Part shown: positions 18,019 through 26,202 of the stretch, one piece after another
Layout: every line of letters starts with the position of its first letter
How positions within the stretch are numbered: the first letter of the stretch is position 1
From: Methanosarcina barkeri 3
Lineage (GTDB): Archaea; Halobacteriota; Methanosarcinia; Methanosarcinales; Methanosarcinaceae
NCBI RefSeq assembly: GCF_000970305.1
Contig: NZ_CP009517.1
Coordinates: 3,906,001-3,970,000, forward strand
Reading direction: 5' to 3'
Length of the DNA stretch: 64,000 bases
The notes under the pieces: generated by a model
The model's input: the letters and a program-made list of their open reading frames with translations, nothing else
Told to the model about the DNA's origin: nothing
The model's database searches: none
Translations under genes and position numbers: made by a program

Positions 18019-18367
18019 TTATTTTTTAGTCTCCAGAATCTCGAGCATCACAAGAATCTCATCTTTTAAAGCAGGAATATCGACTTTAACAGTATGCCGA
18101 ATCTTCCAAATTAATTCCAAAATAATGATGAATCAATCGATCCCTCATCCCAGCAATATCCCTCCAGGGAATTTGAGGATACTTTTCGCGGAGATCTGCG
18201 GATAAGTTTTTAGTGGCTTCACCTATAATCTCAATTTGCCTGATAGTCCCATCTTGAACTAGATTGCTAGACGAAAAATCTTCTTTTTCCATACCTCTAG
18301 TATATTCTTCAATACGTTCAATTGAATCGAGGATGTGGCTAAGGTAAATCGAGTCATTTTTTTTCAT
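18019..18367 (-). pseudogene. HepT-like HEPN toxin gene, frameshifted
   Basis: The frame from ATG 18367 encodes a HEPN/DUF86 protein with MKKNDSIYLSHILDSIERIE at the start and the RNase motif R-X4-H in GMRDRLIHHYFGIN (about residue 75). It runs out at 18086 after LEDSAYC. In the next frame the family's expected ending continues (IRHTVKVDIPALKDEIL...) to a stop at 18019. A one-base change has therefore truncated the protein after the active-site motif. The start codon overlaps the stop of the upstream mntA-like remnant (ATGA), the usual arrangement in HepT/MntA operons. Confidence 0.7.
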
Positions 18368-18660
18368 CCAGAGATCACGTTTGCTTCTTTTTTAATTCCT
18401 TCAATAAGATATGGGCTTATCGACCCTTCTGTTAGTAAATCGACTTTTACTCCAAAAAACTCCGATAACTCTCTCTCAATTCTAACCATAGTGAGCAGAC
18501 CTTTCGTTTCGGAAAACTCTACAAGAATGTCAATGTCACTTTCCGGTCTTTCTTCCCCTCTTGCATAAGAGCCAAAAATAGCTACTTTTATTGCTCCTTC
18601 TTTCTTGAGGAATGAAGATATTTTTTCGAATCACTCTTTATTTTGGGAAGCACTCTACAT
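18364..18660 (-). pseudogene. MntA-like nucleotidyltransferase gene with broken N-terminus
   Basis: This sequence is nearly identical to the gene at 13565-13861. The active site is canonical (FGSYARGEERPESDIDILV), but the second codon is TAG and a TGA follows eight codons later, where the paralog has Glu and Leu. No alternative ATG exists before the conserved region. It lies directly upstream of the frameshifted hepT. The module has decayed in both genes. Confidence 0.7.
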
Positions 18661-18740
18661 ATCAGCATAATTTCGTTTGTTACAATTTGAACATATCATG
18701 ACGAAAGAGAGATACTTGTTATCATAGTTGATAAATTCAA

Positions 18741-18767
18741 ATGAAAAAAAGAACAGCCGAAGCTGTC
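18741..18767 (-). terminator. UUCG-loop intrinsic-type terminator
   Basis: On the minus strand GACAGC-TTCG-GCTGTTC is followed by seven T. It lies just after the stop of the 45-aa gene at 18772-18909, supporting that gene. Confidence 0.7.
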
Positions 18768-18771
18768 AACT

Positions 18772-18909
18772 TTAAAAACGAGTCTTTAAAATCAGTCCGA
18801 TGAGTCCAAATAGTGAACTCATCATTATGGTCATCGTGCGGCGGTCTCCTTTAACTATAAGGGTGAACCCTTCTGATAGTTTTTTATAGTTTATGCTCAG
18901 TATTTCCAT
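18772..18909 (-). CDS. 45-aa basic protein with C-terminal hydrophobic helix
   Basis: The frame starts MEILSINYKKLSEGFTLIVK, continues through GDRRTMT and ends in a hydrophobic helix (MMSSLFGLIGLILKTRF). An open frame continues upstream of this ATG through a Pro/Cys-rich segment (SPPQCPPN) without a stop for about 28 codons but also without a start codon. A UUCG-type terminator follows the stop by a few bases, a strong sign of a real transcription unit. The family is not recognised; it could be membrane-acting. Confidence 0.5.
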   Translation of the reverse strand: MEILSINYKKLSEGFTLIVKGDRRTMTIMMSSLFGLIGLILKTRF

Positions 18910-19707
18910 TGATATCAGTTTTGATATTTCTTTGGTTTTGTTCGGTGGACACTGCGGTGGGGATTGCCGTGTCTTCCGAACTATTCTTGAATCCGTTTTT
19001 CAATTTAACTAATTGATTTTTTTGTATATAAAGTCTACTGATAGCGAATTTTATATATACAAAATTCGAATTTCGTATATAAGAAATTCATCTGATGTTG
19101 AAATTTCTTACATTTGTATTAATGCGATCAATTGTATTTAAATTTTGTTCAAAAATAGGAGTCGTATACCTTCTTTTGTGTTATGCGTCACGCATAGCAA
19201 CTTTTTCTTAAAAACATGTTGTTTTAGAGCTTGAATTTGCGTGCAAAACATATAAGATTTGCACATACCAATTTAGTACCACGCTACCAATGCTGTTTTT
19301 CGAATTATGGACGGTTTTTTATAAATTCGGATATTATGAAAGTCTTGATTTTTCAGAAAACTATTGCATTCTTGCTCAACTTGCGCTGGACCATAGATCC
19401 TATATTCGGCAGGTCGACCTAAGGAATTTTAATCTTTTTCTTGATGTCGTTTTTGAACATTTGACAAATATACATTAGATTTAAAACTTGTTTACGTGTG
19501 GCTCAATTTCCACAACATATAGAAACTATGGATCATTTTTCACTAAAGTTTAGCATGAAAGACTATTTTTGGATCATATGTAAACCTTACAACTGTATTT
19601 TTTAGAAGATTCAAGCTTTCAGCCATTGAAATAATTATATAAATGTAAAAATACAGTAATTTCTGAAAATTGCTGTATTGTAAATTACGGAATTGTAGAA
19701 TTTTAAC
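18910..19707. other. AT-rich intergenic stretch with inverted repeats
   Basis: It contains inverted repeats CGAATTTT/AAAATTCG (19045-19068), GAATTTC/GAAATTC (about 19067-19090) and TATGCG/CGCATA (about 19182-19196), candidate operator or hairpin sites upstream of the 45-aa gene. A 62-codon plus-strand frame at 19290-19478 (FYKFGYYESLDFSENYC...) overlaps another frame, lacks a ribosome-binding site and is not called. Confidence 0.4.
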
Positions 19708-19733
19708 TAAAAAAGAAAACAGTCGAACCTGTA
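19708..19733 (-). terminator. stem-loop/U-run terminator
   Basis: On the minus strand ACAG-GTTCGA-CTGT is followed by TTTTCTTTTTT, five bases after the stop of the 54-aa gene. It has the same layout as the terminator at 18741. Confidence 0.6.
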
Positions 19734-19737
19734 CATT

Positions 19738-19902
19738 TTAATTGACGTTTCCTAGTGTTTGTTCAATGATTCCGGTAGGAATCCTTATCTCAATGCCTGT
19801 TTCAAATGAAATAGTCTTGTTTTCTTCAACAGGCTTTTCAGTTGGCCTTTCTTCAACAGATTTTTTATTGTTGTCGTATTTTAGTTTTATATAAGCAAGC
19901 AT
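19738..19902 (-). CDS. 54-aa charged hypothetical protein
   Basis: The frame starts MLAYIKLKYDNNKKSVEERP, has a repeated EE-P-EKPVEE linker, and ends with an ordered-looking segment (TISFETGIEIRIPTGIIEQT). The composition is protein-like rather than chance AT-rich frame. A terminator follows directly. Three 19-base direct repeats (19947-20003) lie upstream in the promoter region. The family is not recognised. Confidence 0.5.
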   Translation of the reverse strand: MLAYIKLKYDNNKKSVEERPTEKPVEENKTISFETGIEIRIPTGIIEQTLGNVN

Positions 19903-19946
19903 ATAGTGACTTAGTTGATTCTTATCATATTTATAAAAAATCGAAC

Positions 19947-20003
19947 ATACTATTATATCACTAGTATACTATTATATCATTAATATACTATTATATTAAC
20001 AGT
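19947..20003. repeat. three 19-base direct repeats (iteron-like)
   Basis: ATACTATTATATCA units begin at 19947, 19966 and 19985, an exact 19-base period. They sit just upstream of the 54-aa minus-strand gene. Such spaced AT-rich repeats can be regulator sites or plasmid iterons; no replication gene is nearby. Confidence 0.6.
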
Positions 20004-20405
20004 ATAGCCCCCCACTGCTAAAAGGTTTAAATTTTTTGTGAGAGGGGTGGCCTTGGCAAGTTAGCCCAAATTCGTTTAATCTGGAACCCTGATGCTGGAT
20101 ATCTACTTCTTCATTTTCAATTAAACATAAAACAATAACGGTTAATTGAAAACATATATTTACCTATTTCCAGTGCAGAATATTAGGAAAGTAATCGATA
20201 ATGATTTGACCAGAAATAAAATAGTACTTCATGTGTCTTCGGTTAAGTGAGGAATCATGACAAATTGCGTCAATTTCCACAAATTCTGCATGCAGAGATA
20301 ATAGTTTATCATGTGGATATGACCTGTCATTTACATGCTTATTATGAATTTTTTGCAACGAGCCACAAAATATATTTACATCTAATTATCTAATAACAAA
20401 ATGTT

Positions 20406-20552
20406 ATGAGCATAGCCTACTTGGATAACGAAACCCAAGAAAAAATAGGAAACGAGTTATTTGGAGACTATGACAAAGCTTTAGAAAAGATTTTTTCACT
20501 TACTAAATTTTTATTTATAATATTCGGTTTTTACGGTGTATTCAGAAATTAA
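20406..20552 (+). CDS. 48-aa hypothetical protein, C-terminal hydrophobic
   Basis: The frame begins MSIAYLDNETQEKIGNELFG. It has an acidic helical first half and a hydrophobic end (FLFIIFGFYGVFRN). A second small membrane frame starts 4 bases after its stop, suggesting a two-gene unit. No recognised family; no strong ribosome-binding site. Confidence 0.4.
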   Translation: MSIAYLDNETQEKIGNELFGDYDKALEKIFSLTKFLFIIFGFYGVFRN

Positions 20553-20556
20553 AAAG

Positions 20557-20673
20557 ATGAATAGCCGATATAAAATATCAATTATTATAATTGGAATCTC
20601 TCTGGCGTTTTTTGGTGTTATTTTAAGCCTTTTCTTTTTACTTCAGTGGTATTTCCCATATTACCCATATTGA
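20557..20673 (+). CDS. 38-aa single-pass membrane protein
   Basis: The frame begins MNSRYKIS, followed by one transmembrane helix and an aromatic tail ending YFPYYPY. It starts 4 bases after the 48-aa gene. Basic residues precede the helix, so the N-terminus is probably cytoplasmic. Family unknown. Confidence 0.4.
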   Translation: MNSRYKISIIIIGISLAFFGVILSLFFLLQWYFPYYPY

Positions 20674-21116
20674 GAGGATTATTAAAACAACAACTAAACT
20701 AATTTACTACTTTAAACTCAGTATTTCATGAATATAAAGATAAACACATATCGAAATTTGTTATAAACACGGTTAGCATTAAACTCTATTATTTTCTAAA
20801 ATATGCCTAAACTATGATTTTGCGAACTAGTCGTGTAAACAGCAAAATGTCGTACAATATCGATCCTGGATGTGATTTTCAACAACAAACTTTTCTAAAT
20901 TTTATATCTGCTACTCTCACATAAGGAAATGAGTATAAATTACCCACTCGAAACAACAAGAGCCGATTTGACATTAAAGGTATATAATTATGCACCAAAA
21001 ATTAAATTGCTAAGACACTAGTAGCATCAAGATCGCCTATATTTAAAAGAGTAACAACAAGGTTCCATGCTATTAATGAGGTGTTAGGGTGTTCTTCAAC
21101 ACACACTTTCCTTCTT

Positions 21117-21194
21117 ATGGTCAATACCTGCTTGAAGTGTTATGATTGTTACTGGCAGGATAGCATTCAATGTAAGTTGAAAGAAACATTTTAG
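21117..21194 (+). CDS. possible 25-aa Cys-rich microprotein
   Basis: The frame MVNTCLKCYDCYWQDSIQCK ends LKETF. It has C-X2-C-X2-C plus a fourth Cys, a metal-binding-like pattern. It lies 93 bases upstream of the large radical SAM fusion gene. There is no clear ribosome-binding site, so it may be a chance frame or the scrap of a decayed gene. Confidence 0.22.
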   Translation: MVNTCLKCYDCYWQDSIQCKLKETF

Positions 21195-21287
21195 AAGTCC
21201 TGAACAAATAGATAAATTGAAACTCTATAACCGATTAATACTTATTCAAATTATATAACTTATTGTAAATCCTTGGTGGAATAAACG

Positions 21288-24200
21288 ATGTATGAATTAA
21301 ATTCAATAAAAAAGTCTCTTGAAGATTTAAAAGAAAAACATAAATTAGATTATAGCTTGATTAAAGCTTATGCAGGAAGCTTGATCATAAAAAATCCAAG
21401 TTTAGATATATATCAAATAAAAGAATTATTATCATTAAATGAAGTAGTATTAAACGATTTTAAACCATCTGAATTTGAAGATAATTACATTATAATTCAT
21501 AAACAAAATGTTGCGCAAACTAATGAATATGTCGCCTTCAAAAATAAATTAAATAATGAACTTGAAGGTGTAGAACTGGATAAAGTAGAAAAATGGCTTG
21601 ATCAATTTCCATTTTTCGATTGGAAAATATATGGTTTGAAATTGCTATCTGAAACATTGTATATTAATGAGAAGAATAAGGACGATAATTTAAAAACAAT
21701 TTTAAATTTCGTCAGTGATCCTGATAAAACGGTTATTTCGGATATTAAAGGATTGGTAAAAAGTTCTGTTAACCTCTTCTACGGATTAAATAAATTTTCA
21801 AAAATTTCGGTTGAAAATATTATTTTATCAAAAGATCTCGAACCTAATGACGATAGAGATATTGTTTTTATTGATGACTTTATTGGATCTGGAAATCAAG
21901 CAACAAAATATATAAAACAATTAAAAAGGGAAGGCAAAATAGATAAGCAAAAATTATATTTATTCGCTATTGTAGGCCTTAGTGAAGGTATAAAAAGATT
22001 AGAGGAAGAAAAATTATTTTCTGAAGTTAAAGTTGTACATAAAATTGAACACAAAGCTTTTGATAATAGTTATATTTTTTCAACATCTGATGCTGGAAAA
22101 GCAAAGGATGTCATAAGTAATATTGGAAAGCAATTAACTGACGAAAAAATGAGTTTAGGATATGATAATTCTCAAGCTTTAGTTTTTTTCCATAATAGCT
22201 CTCCTAATAATTCTTTACCTATATTTTGGGCGGAAGGAAAATGTAAAATTTTGGAAGGTATAGATAAAGAGTCAAGTGAAATCACATGGAATCCGCTTTT
22301 TCCACGTAAGGAAAAAGGAATGCATATATATTCAGAGAATGTTACGAATATTACTTCCGAGGAAAAATCATATAAAAACCTAAAGAAAATTATAAAAGAT
22401 ATAAACGGAAATAATGAAATAACAGACAATATAACATATATTTTAATGAAAATAATCAAAGAGGGTAACAATACATATATATACGACGAAAAAGAACTTA
22501 GCAAATTTATTTCTGAGGATGATTTAAAGTTAGACAATAGAATTAATAAAGCACTATATTCAAACTCATTAGAATGGTTAGGAAAAACTAAAAATAATTA
22601 TTTCGTAAAATATGGGATTGGCTATATACTTAAATTGAATGAATTCCAGCAAGAGTTAAAACATTATATATTTAGTAAAGAGGAAGATGCAGATTTTACC
22701 TATATTCTGAATAAAATTGATCAGGATAAAAAGGCTGTATCCTATACATCTGATTCTTTTAATTTTTTAAATACAAAAAAACCTGAATATGAACCTTACA
22801 CGCTAGCTGATAAAGTCCAGCCAAATGATACAATTAGAATCATGTCATATCATTATCGGTATGCACTTACTCAAGATAAGATCATGAATATATTTGAAAA
22901 GAAACTAAAACAAAATGTCAAAATTAAAATAATGCTTATGCATCCATATTCACCTCATATAAGATTACCACAAACAAGAAATGAGATAATACAAGCTACC
23001 TCTAACTTAATAGATATAGCTATTAAAGAAAGAAGCAGACACCTAGAAGTTAGGTATTATGGAAAAAAGTTAGTTGATGATCAACAAAATGAAAGTAAGA
23101 ATTTCTTATTTCGTGGACATATTTATGGTAATGAAGCCATAGCTTTTGTTCCGTTTCCTTCAAAAAGATCAAATGGAACGGTCTTAGGGGATCCATATTA
23201 TTTAACTTGGGATAAGCAAAACGTATTTGTCTTTATTAATAAAGACAACGATTCATTATTGAACATTATTGAATTATATCAAAATTATTTCGATGATATC
23301 TGGTATGATTCATCGACGTTAATTAATGAATTTCTTGAAGAAGAAATGATAAATGGAATAGATAATAAGCTAATTAGTCAACTATCTGATAAGTTTAAAT
23401 CATATAATGAATTAAAAAATATTACTAACTGGTACGAAAATAATGAAAACATTGTCTCTGACATTAAAAATAAAGAATTAGTCCAAATCGAAATACATCC
23501 CACTAATAAATGTAATTTAATTTGCTCTTTTTGCTTCTATAAGGATAGAAGAATCTATCAAGAAATGAACACATCAACTCTTGAAAGAATTATTGATGAT
23601 GTTTATAAATATGGAAAAAGGATCATTTTTTCGGGAGGAGGGGAGCCAACATACTATTCTGACATCGAATCAATTATAAAAAAATGTAAAGAATATAAAT
23701 TACCCATTGGTATTATTACGAACGGTTATTTCGATAAATCGTTTATTGATTGTATTTATAGGAATTTTGAAAAAGATGACTTTATTAGATTTTCAATAGA
23801 TGCGGGGAGCTCTAAAAACTTTAATAATATTAAGGGAATTCGTGGAAATGGAGACATCTATAATAAAATATTAAATAATATAAAAACAATTTCAGAATAT
23901 AATAACCGACATTTCGAAGTAAGTATTGGTTATGCTGTTGGAAGTAAAAATTGTGATTTAAGCGAAATATTTTCATTTTTAGACTTTTTACGTCGTAATA
24001 TTAAAAGCGACATTAAAATAATGTTTCGGCCAATTATCGATATACCAGAAGAAGAATTATTCAGTTCTGAGAGTTTAAATAACGAACAAATTGATATGCT
24101 ATTGAATAATATTTTTGAAATCGAACGTAAAATTCCAATTGAAGTAAAACATAATCTTAGTGATTTTGTTTTACGATTAGAAACATTAAAAAATACACGA

Positions 24201-24551
24201 AATTATGGGATTATACGAAATAGTAATACTAATGAAAATAGATGTTATATAGCATATTCCGCGCCGATAATAGAACCGGATGGCAACATTTTCCTATGTC
24301 ATATAAGTAGCAAATTATGGAGAATTAATAAAGATTCACCTGGATCACTAATTGGTTATAGTGTTGAAAATCCTATTGGCCAAATCATCAATAATAGAAA
24401 TTTTTCAGATATATGGGATGATTTTAAAAATAAGCCTAATAATAAATATTATTATTGTAATAATTCAAAATTATGTAATCCAAGAGATCTATTATTAAAT
24501 AAAAAAATGAATAGGAATTACGTACTTCAAATGCAAAATCAACCTCCTTAA
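21288..24551 (+). CDS. PRTase-like / radical SAM fusion protein (1087 aa), candidate conflict-system enzyme
   Basis: Three regions can be seen. Residues about 1-320 look like a phosphoribosyltransferase-type domain: the PRPP-loop-like block is VFIDDFIGSGNQATK (about 193-207), as in PRTase-like domains of prokaryotic conflict systems. Residues about 480-680 contain NDTIRIMSYHYRYAL and KQNVKIKIMLMHPYSP, then RGHIYGNEAIAFVPFP. This resembles inactive PLD-like sensor domains found with defence proteins. Residues about 730-1087 are a radical SAM enzyme with C742-X3-C746-X2-C749 (KCNLICSFC), FSGGGEP, ITNGYF and a C-terminal SPASM-like set of cysteines (C986, C1004, C1057, C1063). The gene is very AT-rich and stands alone among IS fragments and microgenes, suggesting horizontal transfer. 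Substrate and biological role are unknown; antiviral or nucleotide-modifying activity is inference. Confidence 0.75.
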   Translation: MYELNSIKKSLEDLKEKHKLDYSLIKAYAGSLIIKNPSLDIYQIKELLSLNEVVLNDFKPSEFEDNYIIIHKQNVAQTNEYVAFKNKLNNELEGVELDKVEKWLDQFPFFDWKIYGLKLLSETLYINEKNKDDNLKTILNFVSDPDKTVISDIKGLVKSSVNLFYGLNKFSKISVENIILSKDLEPNDDRDIVFIDDFIGSGNQATKYIKQLKREGKIDKQKLYLFAIVGLSEGIKRLEEEKLFSEVKVVHKIEHKAFDNSYIFSTSDAGKAKDVISNIGKQLTDEKMSLGYDNSQALVFFHNSSPNNSLPIFWAEGKCKILEGIDKESSEITWNPLFPRKEKGMHIYSENVTNITSEEKSYKNLKKIIKDINGNNEITDNITYILMKIIKEGNNTYIYDEKELSKFISEDDLKLDNRINKALYSNSLEWLGKTKNNYFVKYGIGYILKLNEFQQELKHYIFSKEEDADFTYILNKIDQDKKAVSYTSDSFNFLNTKKPEYEPYTLADKVQPNDTIRIMSYHYRYALTQDKIMNIFEKKLKQNVKIKIMLMHPYSPHIRLPQTRNEIIQATSNLIDIAIKERSRHLEVRYYGKKLVDDQQNESKNFLFRGHIYGNEAIAFVPFPSKRSNGTVLGDPYYLTWDKQNVFVFINKDNDSLLNIIELYQNYFDDIWYDSSTLINEFLEEEMINGIDNKLISQLSDKFKSYNELKNITNWYENNENIVSDIKNKELVQIEIHPTNKCNLICSFCFYKDRRIYQEMNTSTLERIIDDVYKYGKRIIFSGGGEPTYYSDIESIIKKCKEYKLPIGIITNGYFDKSFIDCIYRNFEKDDFIRFSIDAGSSKNFNNIKGIRGNGDIYNKILNNIKTISEYNNRHFEVSIGYAVGSKNCDLSEIFSFLDFLRRNIKSDIKIMFRPIIDIPEEELFSSESLNNEQIDMLLNNIFEIERKIPIEVKHNLSDFVLRLETLKNTRNYGIIRNSNTNENRCYIAYSAPIIEPDGNIFLCHISSKLWRINKDSPGSLIGYSVENPIGQIINNRNFSDIWDDFKNKPNNKYYYCNNSKLCNPRDLLLNKKMNRNYVLQMQNQPP

Positions 24552-24574
24552 CCATCATATTTAAAATTCGAGTC

Positions 24575-24712
24575 TTAGAAAGTTGTTGGCTTATTGCTAT
24601 TGATTTTGTACCCAAGTGCACAAGTCCTATAGGTCTTCCAGCCTTCTTTTTTTATTTTGTTCCAGAACTCATCAGAAATCTCATAATCGTGACCAATTTC
24701 TTGTCTTGACAT
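24575..24712 (-). pseudogene. N-terminal fragment of an IS5-type transposase, frameshifted
   Basis: The frame MSRQEIGHDYEISDEFWNKI is the typical opening of IS5-group transposases in Methanosarcina. After it the expected KKKAGRP block is found one frame over, followed by unrelated sequence. The catalytic domain is missing. It lies converging on the 3' end of the PRTase/radical SAM gene. Confidence 0.65.
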
Positions 24713-25326
24713 TATAGTAAATTATCCTGAAGCAGAATTATTATACTTTTCGGATAGGCTCTTATGGTAATATATAAAAGGCTTTGTAGAAAACCTTACT
24801 TCGATGTAAATTATACAACATTTTTGTTTATGAGCTGATCCTAAAACTCAAAGTTATACTCAAATTTTCAGAAATACATAGGGTCCTTCCAAATCAGTAC
24901 TAAAACTAAGGGTATACAATGCTTATTTTAGATAATAGATATGCATTTAGGGTTTCTCCATCTAAAATACATCCTAAAAATCAATTCTTTAGGTAAATAA
25001 TATATAATACTCTTTTAAATCAAAAAGAGAGCGAAATAATTACTTTATTCCTTTACAATTTATGTTTATTTATAAATAAGGCATCTAATATCATTTTCAT
25101 CTATATAAAATTCAATGTTAAAAATAAGGAAAAAGCAACGTTTAATTTACCAATTAAAGTATCTAAATCAGTTAAACAACAAATAGATCCTTTAATGAAT
25201 GCATTTTTCAAGGGGTCTAGAAATACAGTATTTTTTAGTGAAATCAAAAATCAGGGATGAGAACCAATCCCATCCCCGTATTCAGTGTATCCAACACAAT
25301 AGTTTTCAATGACGAAAAGAGGAGTT
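24713..25326. other. AT-rich gap downstream of frhB
   Basis: No gene is called. A plus-strand frame without a start codon (ending in VKNKEKATFNLPIKVSKSV... at 25252) has protein-like composition and may be the 3' remnant of a decayed gene. A short palindrome GATGGGATTGG-like hairpin near 25255-25280 could end the frh transcript. Confidence 0.3.
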
Positions 25327-26202
25327 TTAGGCGTAAGGGTTACGTAATCCCTTGTTGACGCCGAAGGTCTTGCGCTCCTCAACTGTCTTCTGGTTTTTGT
25401 CGATCTTCTCTTTCGCAAGCTTCCTGAGGAGATCGAGACCGGGTTTGACTTCCTCAATGGGTTTCGTCTCGAACAGGCCTGCTGCGACTGCTTTGGACCA
25501 GATTTCGTTTCCTACTTTGGTGCGGATGAAAACCGTAGACCAGCCGTCCGGGCTTCCGACCGAACCGGTTGAGATGTCTGCGAGGTTAGAGACATAATCA
25601 AGACAGACATGACAGCCTGGCTGCTCGTATTTGTGGGTTTCCTTGAGAGGAACGGTAGCAACGTTTCCGCGTTCGGTGTAGACCCAGAACTTGCCTTTTG
25701 TGATCTCCATCTTCTTTACGGAGCCGAGGCTCTGAGCTGCGTGGTCCTCGACAATGCTCTGCATGGACTTGTATGGGAAGTTTTCCATACAGAAGAGCCC
25801 TACTGTAAAGGCGACCTTGCCTGGGACGTCCCGCATGTTGATAGGATAGAGCTGAGCCTTCCTCACTGCCTGCATCTGGCAGCAGACGCCTGTGATCCCG
25901 ACTTTATCGAGGCCGAAGGATCTGGTTGCTTCCTTGAGCCAGGAGATCTGGGGGCTGATGCTGTATCTTGTTCCTCTTGCCTTGAGGATATCCTCGCGGG
26001 TCATAGCAACTTCAGGCTTTGGCTGCCAGGGTTTATCGCCTTCGCCTGCCACAATGGTTCCGTCGATGAGTCCCTCTTCAAGGGCATAGACCATGAGAGT
26101 GGTAGCGATTCCGCCGTCCTGAGCTTTCTTGAGGATCTCTTTGTCCGTGCTCCGTGCCGAGACACATGTAATATATTTGCCGAGATATGGGTCCTCAATC
26201 AT
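25327..26202 (-). CDS. frhB: coenzyme F420-reducing hydrogenase, beta subunit
   Basis: This 291-aa FAD and 4Fe-4S protein passes electrons from the hydrogenase core to coenzyme F420. The sequence carries the FrhB family blocks AQDGGIATTLMVYALEEG, ARGTRYSISPQ, GVCCQMQAVRKAQ, FCMENFPYK and the late Cys pair GCHVCLDYVSNLADIS. I chose ATG 26202 (MIEDPYLGKY) because GGAAGGTGA precedes it; the upstream in-frame start lies inside frhG. It overlaps the frhG stop by 8 bases. It is the last gene of frhADGB. Confidence 0.95.
   Translation of the reverse strand: MIEDPYLGKYITCVSARSTDKEILKKAQDGGIATTLMVYALEEGLIDGTIVAGEGDKPWQPKPEVAMTREDILKARGTRYSISPQISWLKEATRSFGLDKVGITGVCCQMQAVRKAQLYPINMRDVPGKVAFTVGLFCMENFPYKSMQSIVEDHAAQSLGSVKKMEITKGKFWVYTERGNVATVPLKETHKYEQPGCHVCLDYVSNLADISTGSVGSPDGWSTVFIRTKVGNEIWSKAVAAGLFETKPIEEVKPGLDLLRKLAKEKIDKNQKTVEERKTFGVNKGLRNPYA

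Noticed and set aside
19290-19478. 62-codon plus-strand frame with protein-like composition
   Set aside because: It overlaps another open frame, has no ribosome-binding site and has no recognisable family.
20164-20358. 64-codon minus-strand frame
   Set aside because: No ribosome-binding site, no family resemblance and AT-rich composition; could be a chance frame or remnant.
20674-21287. Possible retron-type non-coding RNA upstream of the PRTase/radical SAM gene
   Set aside because: No reverse transcriptase is present and no inverted a1/a2-type ends were found.
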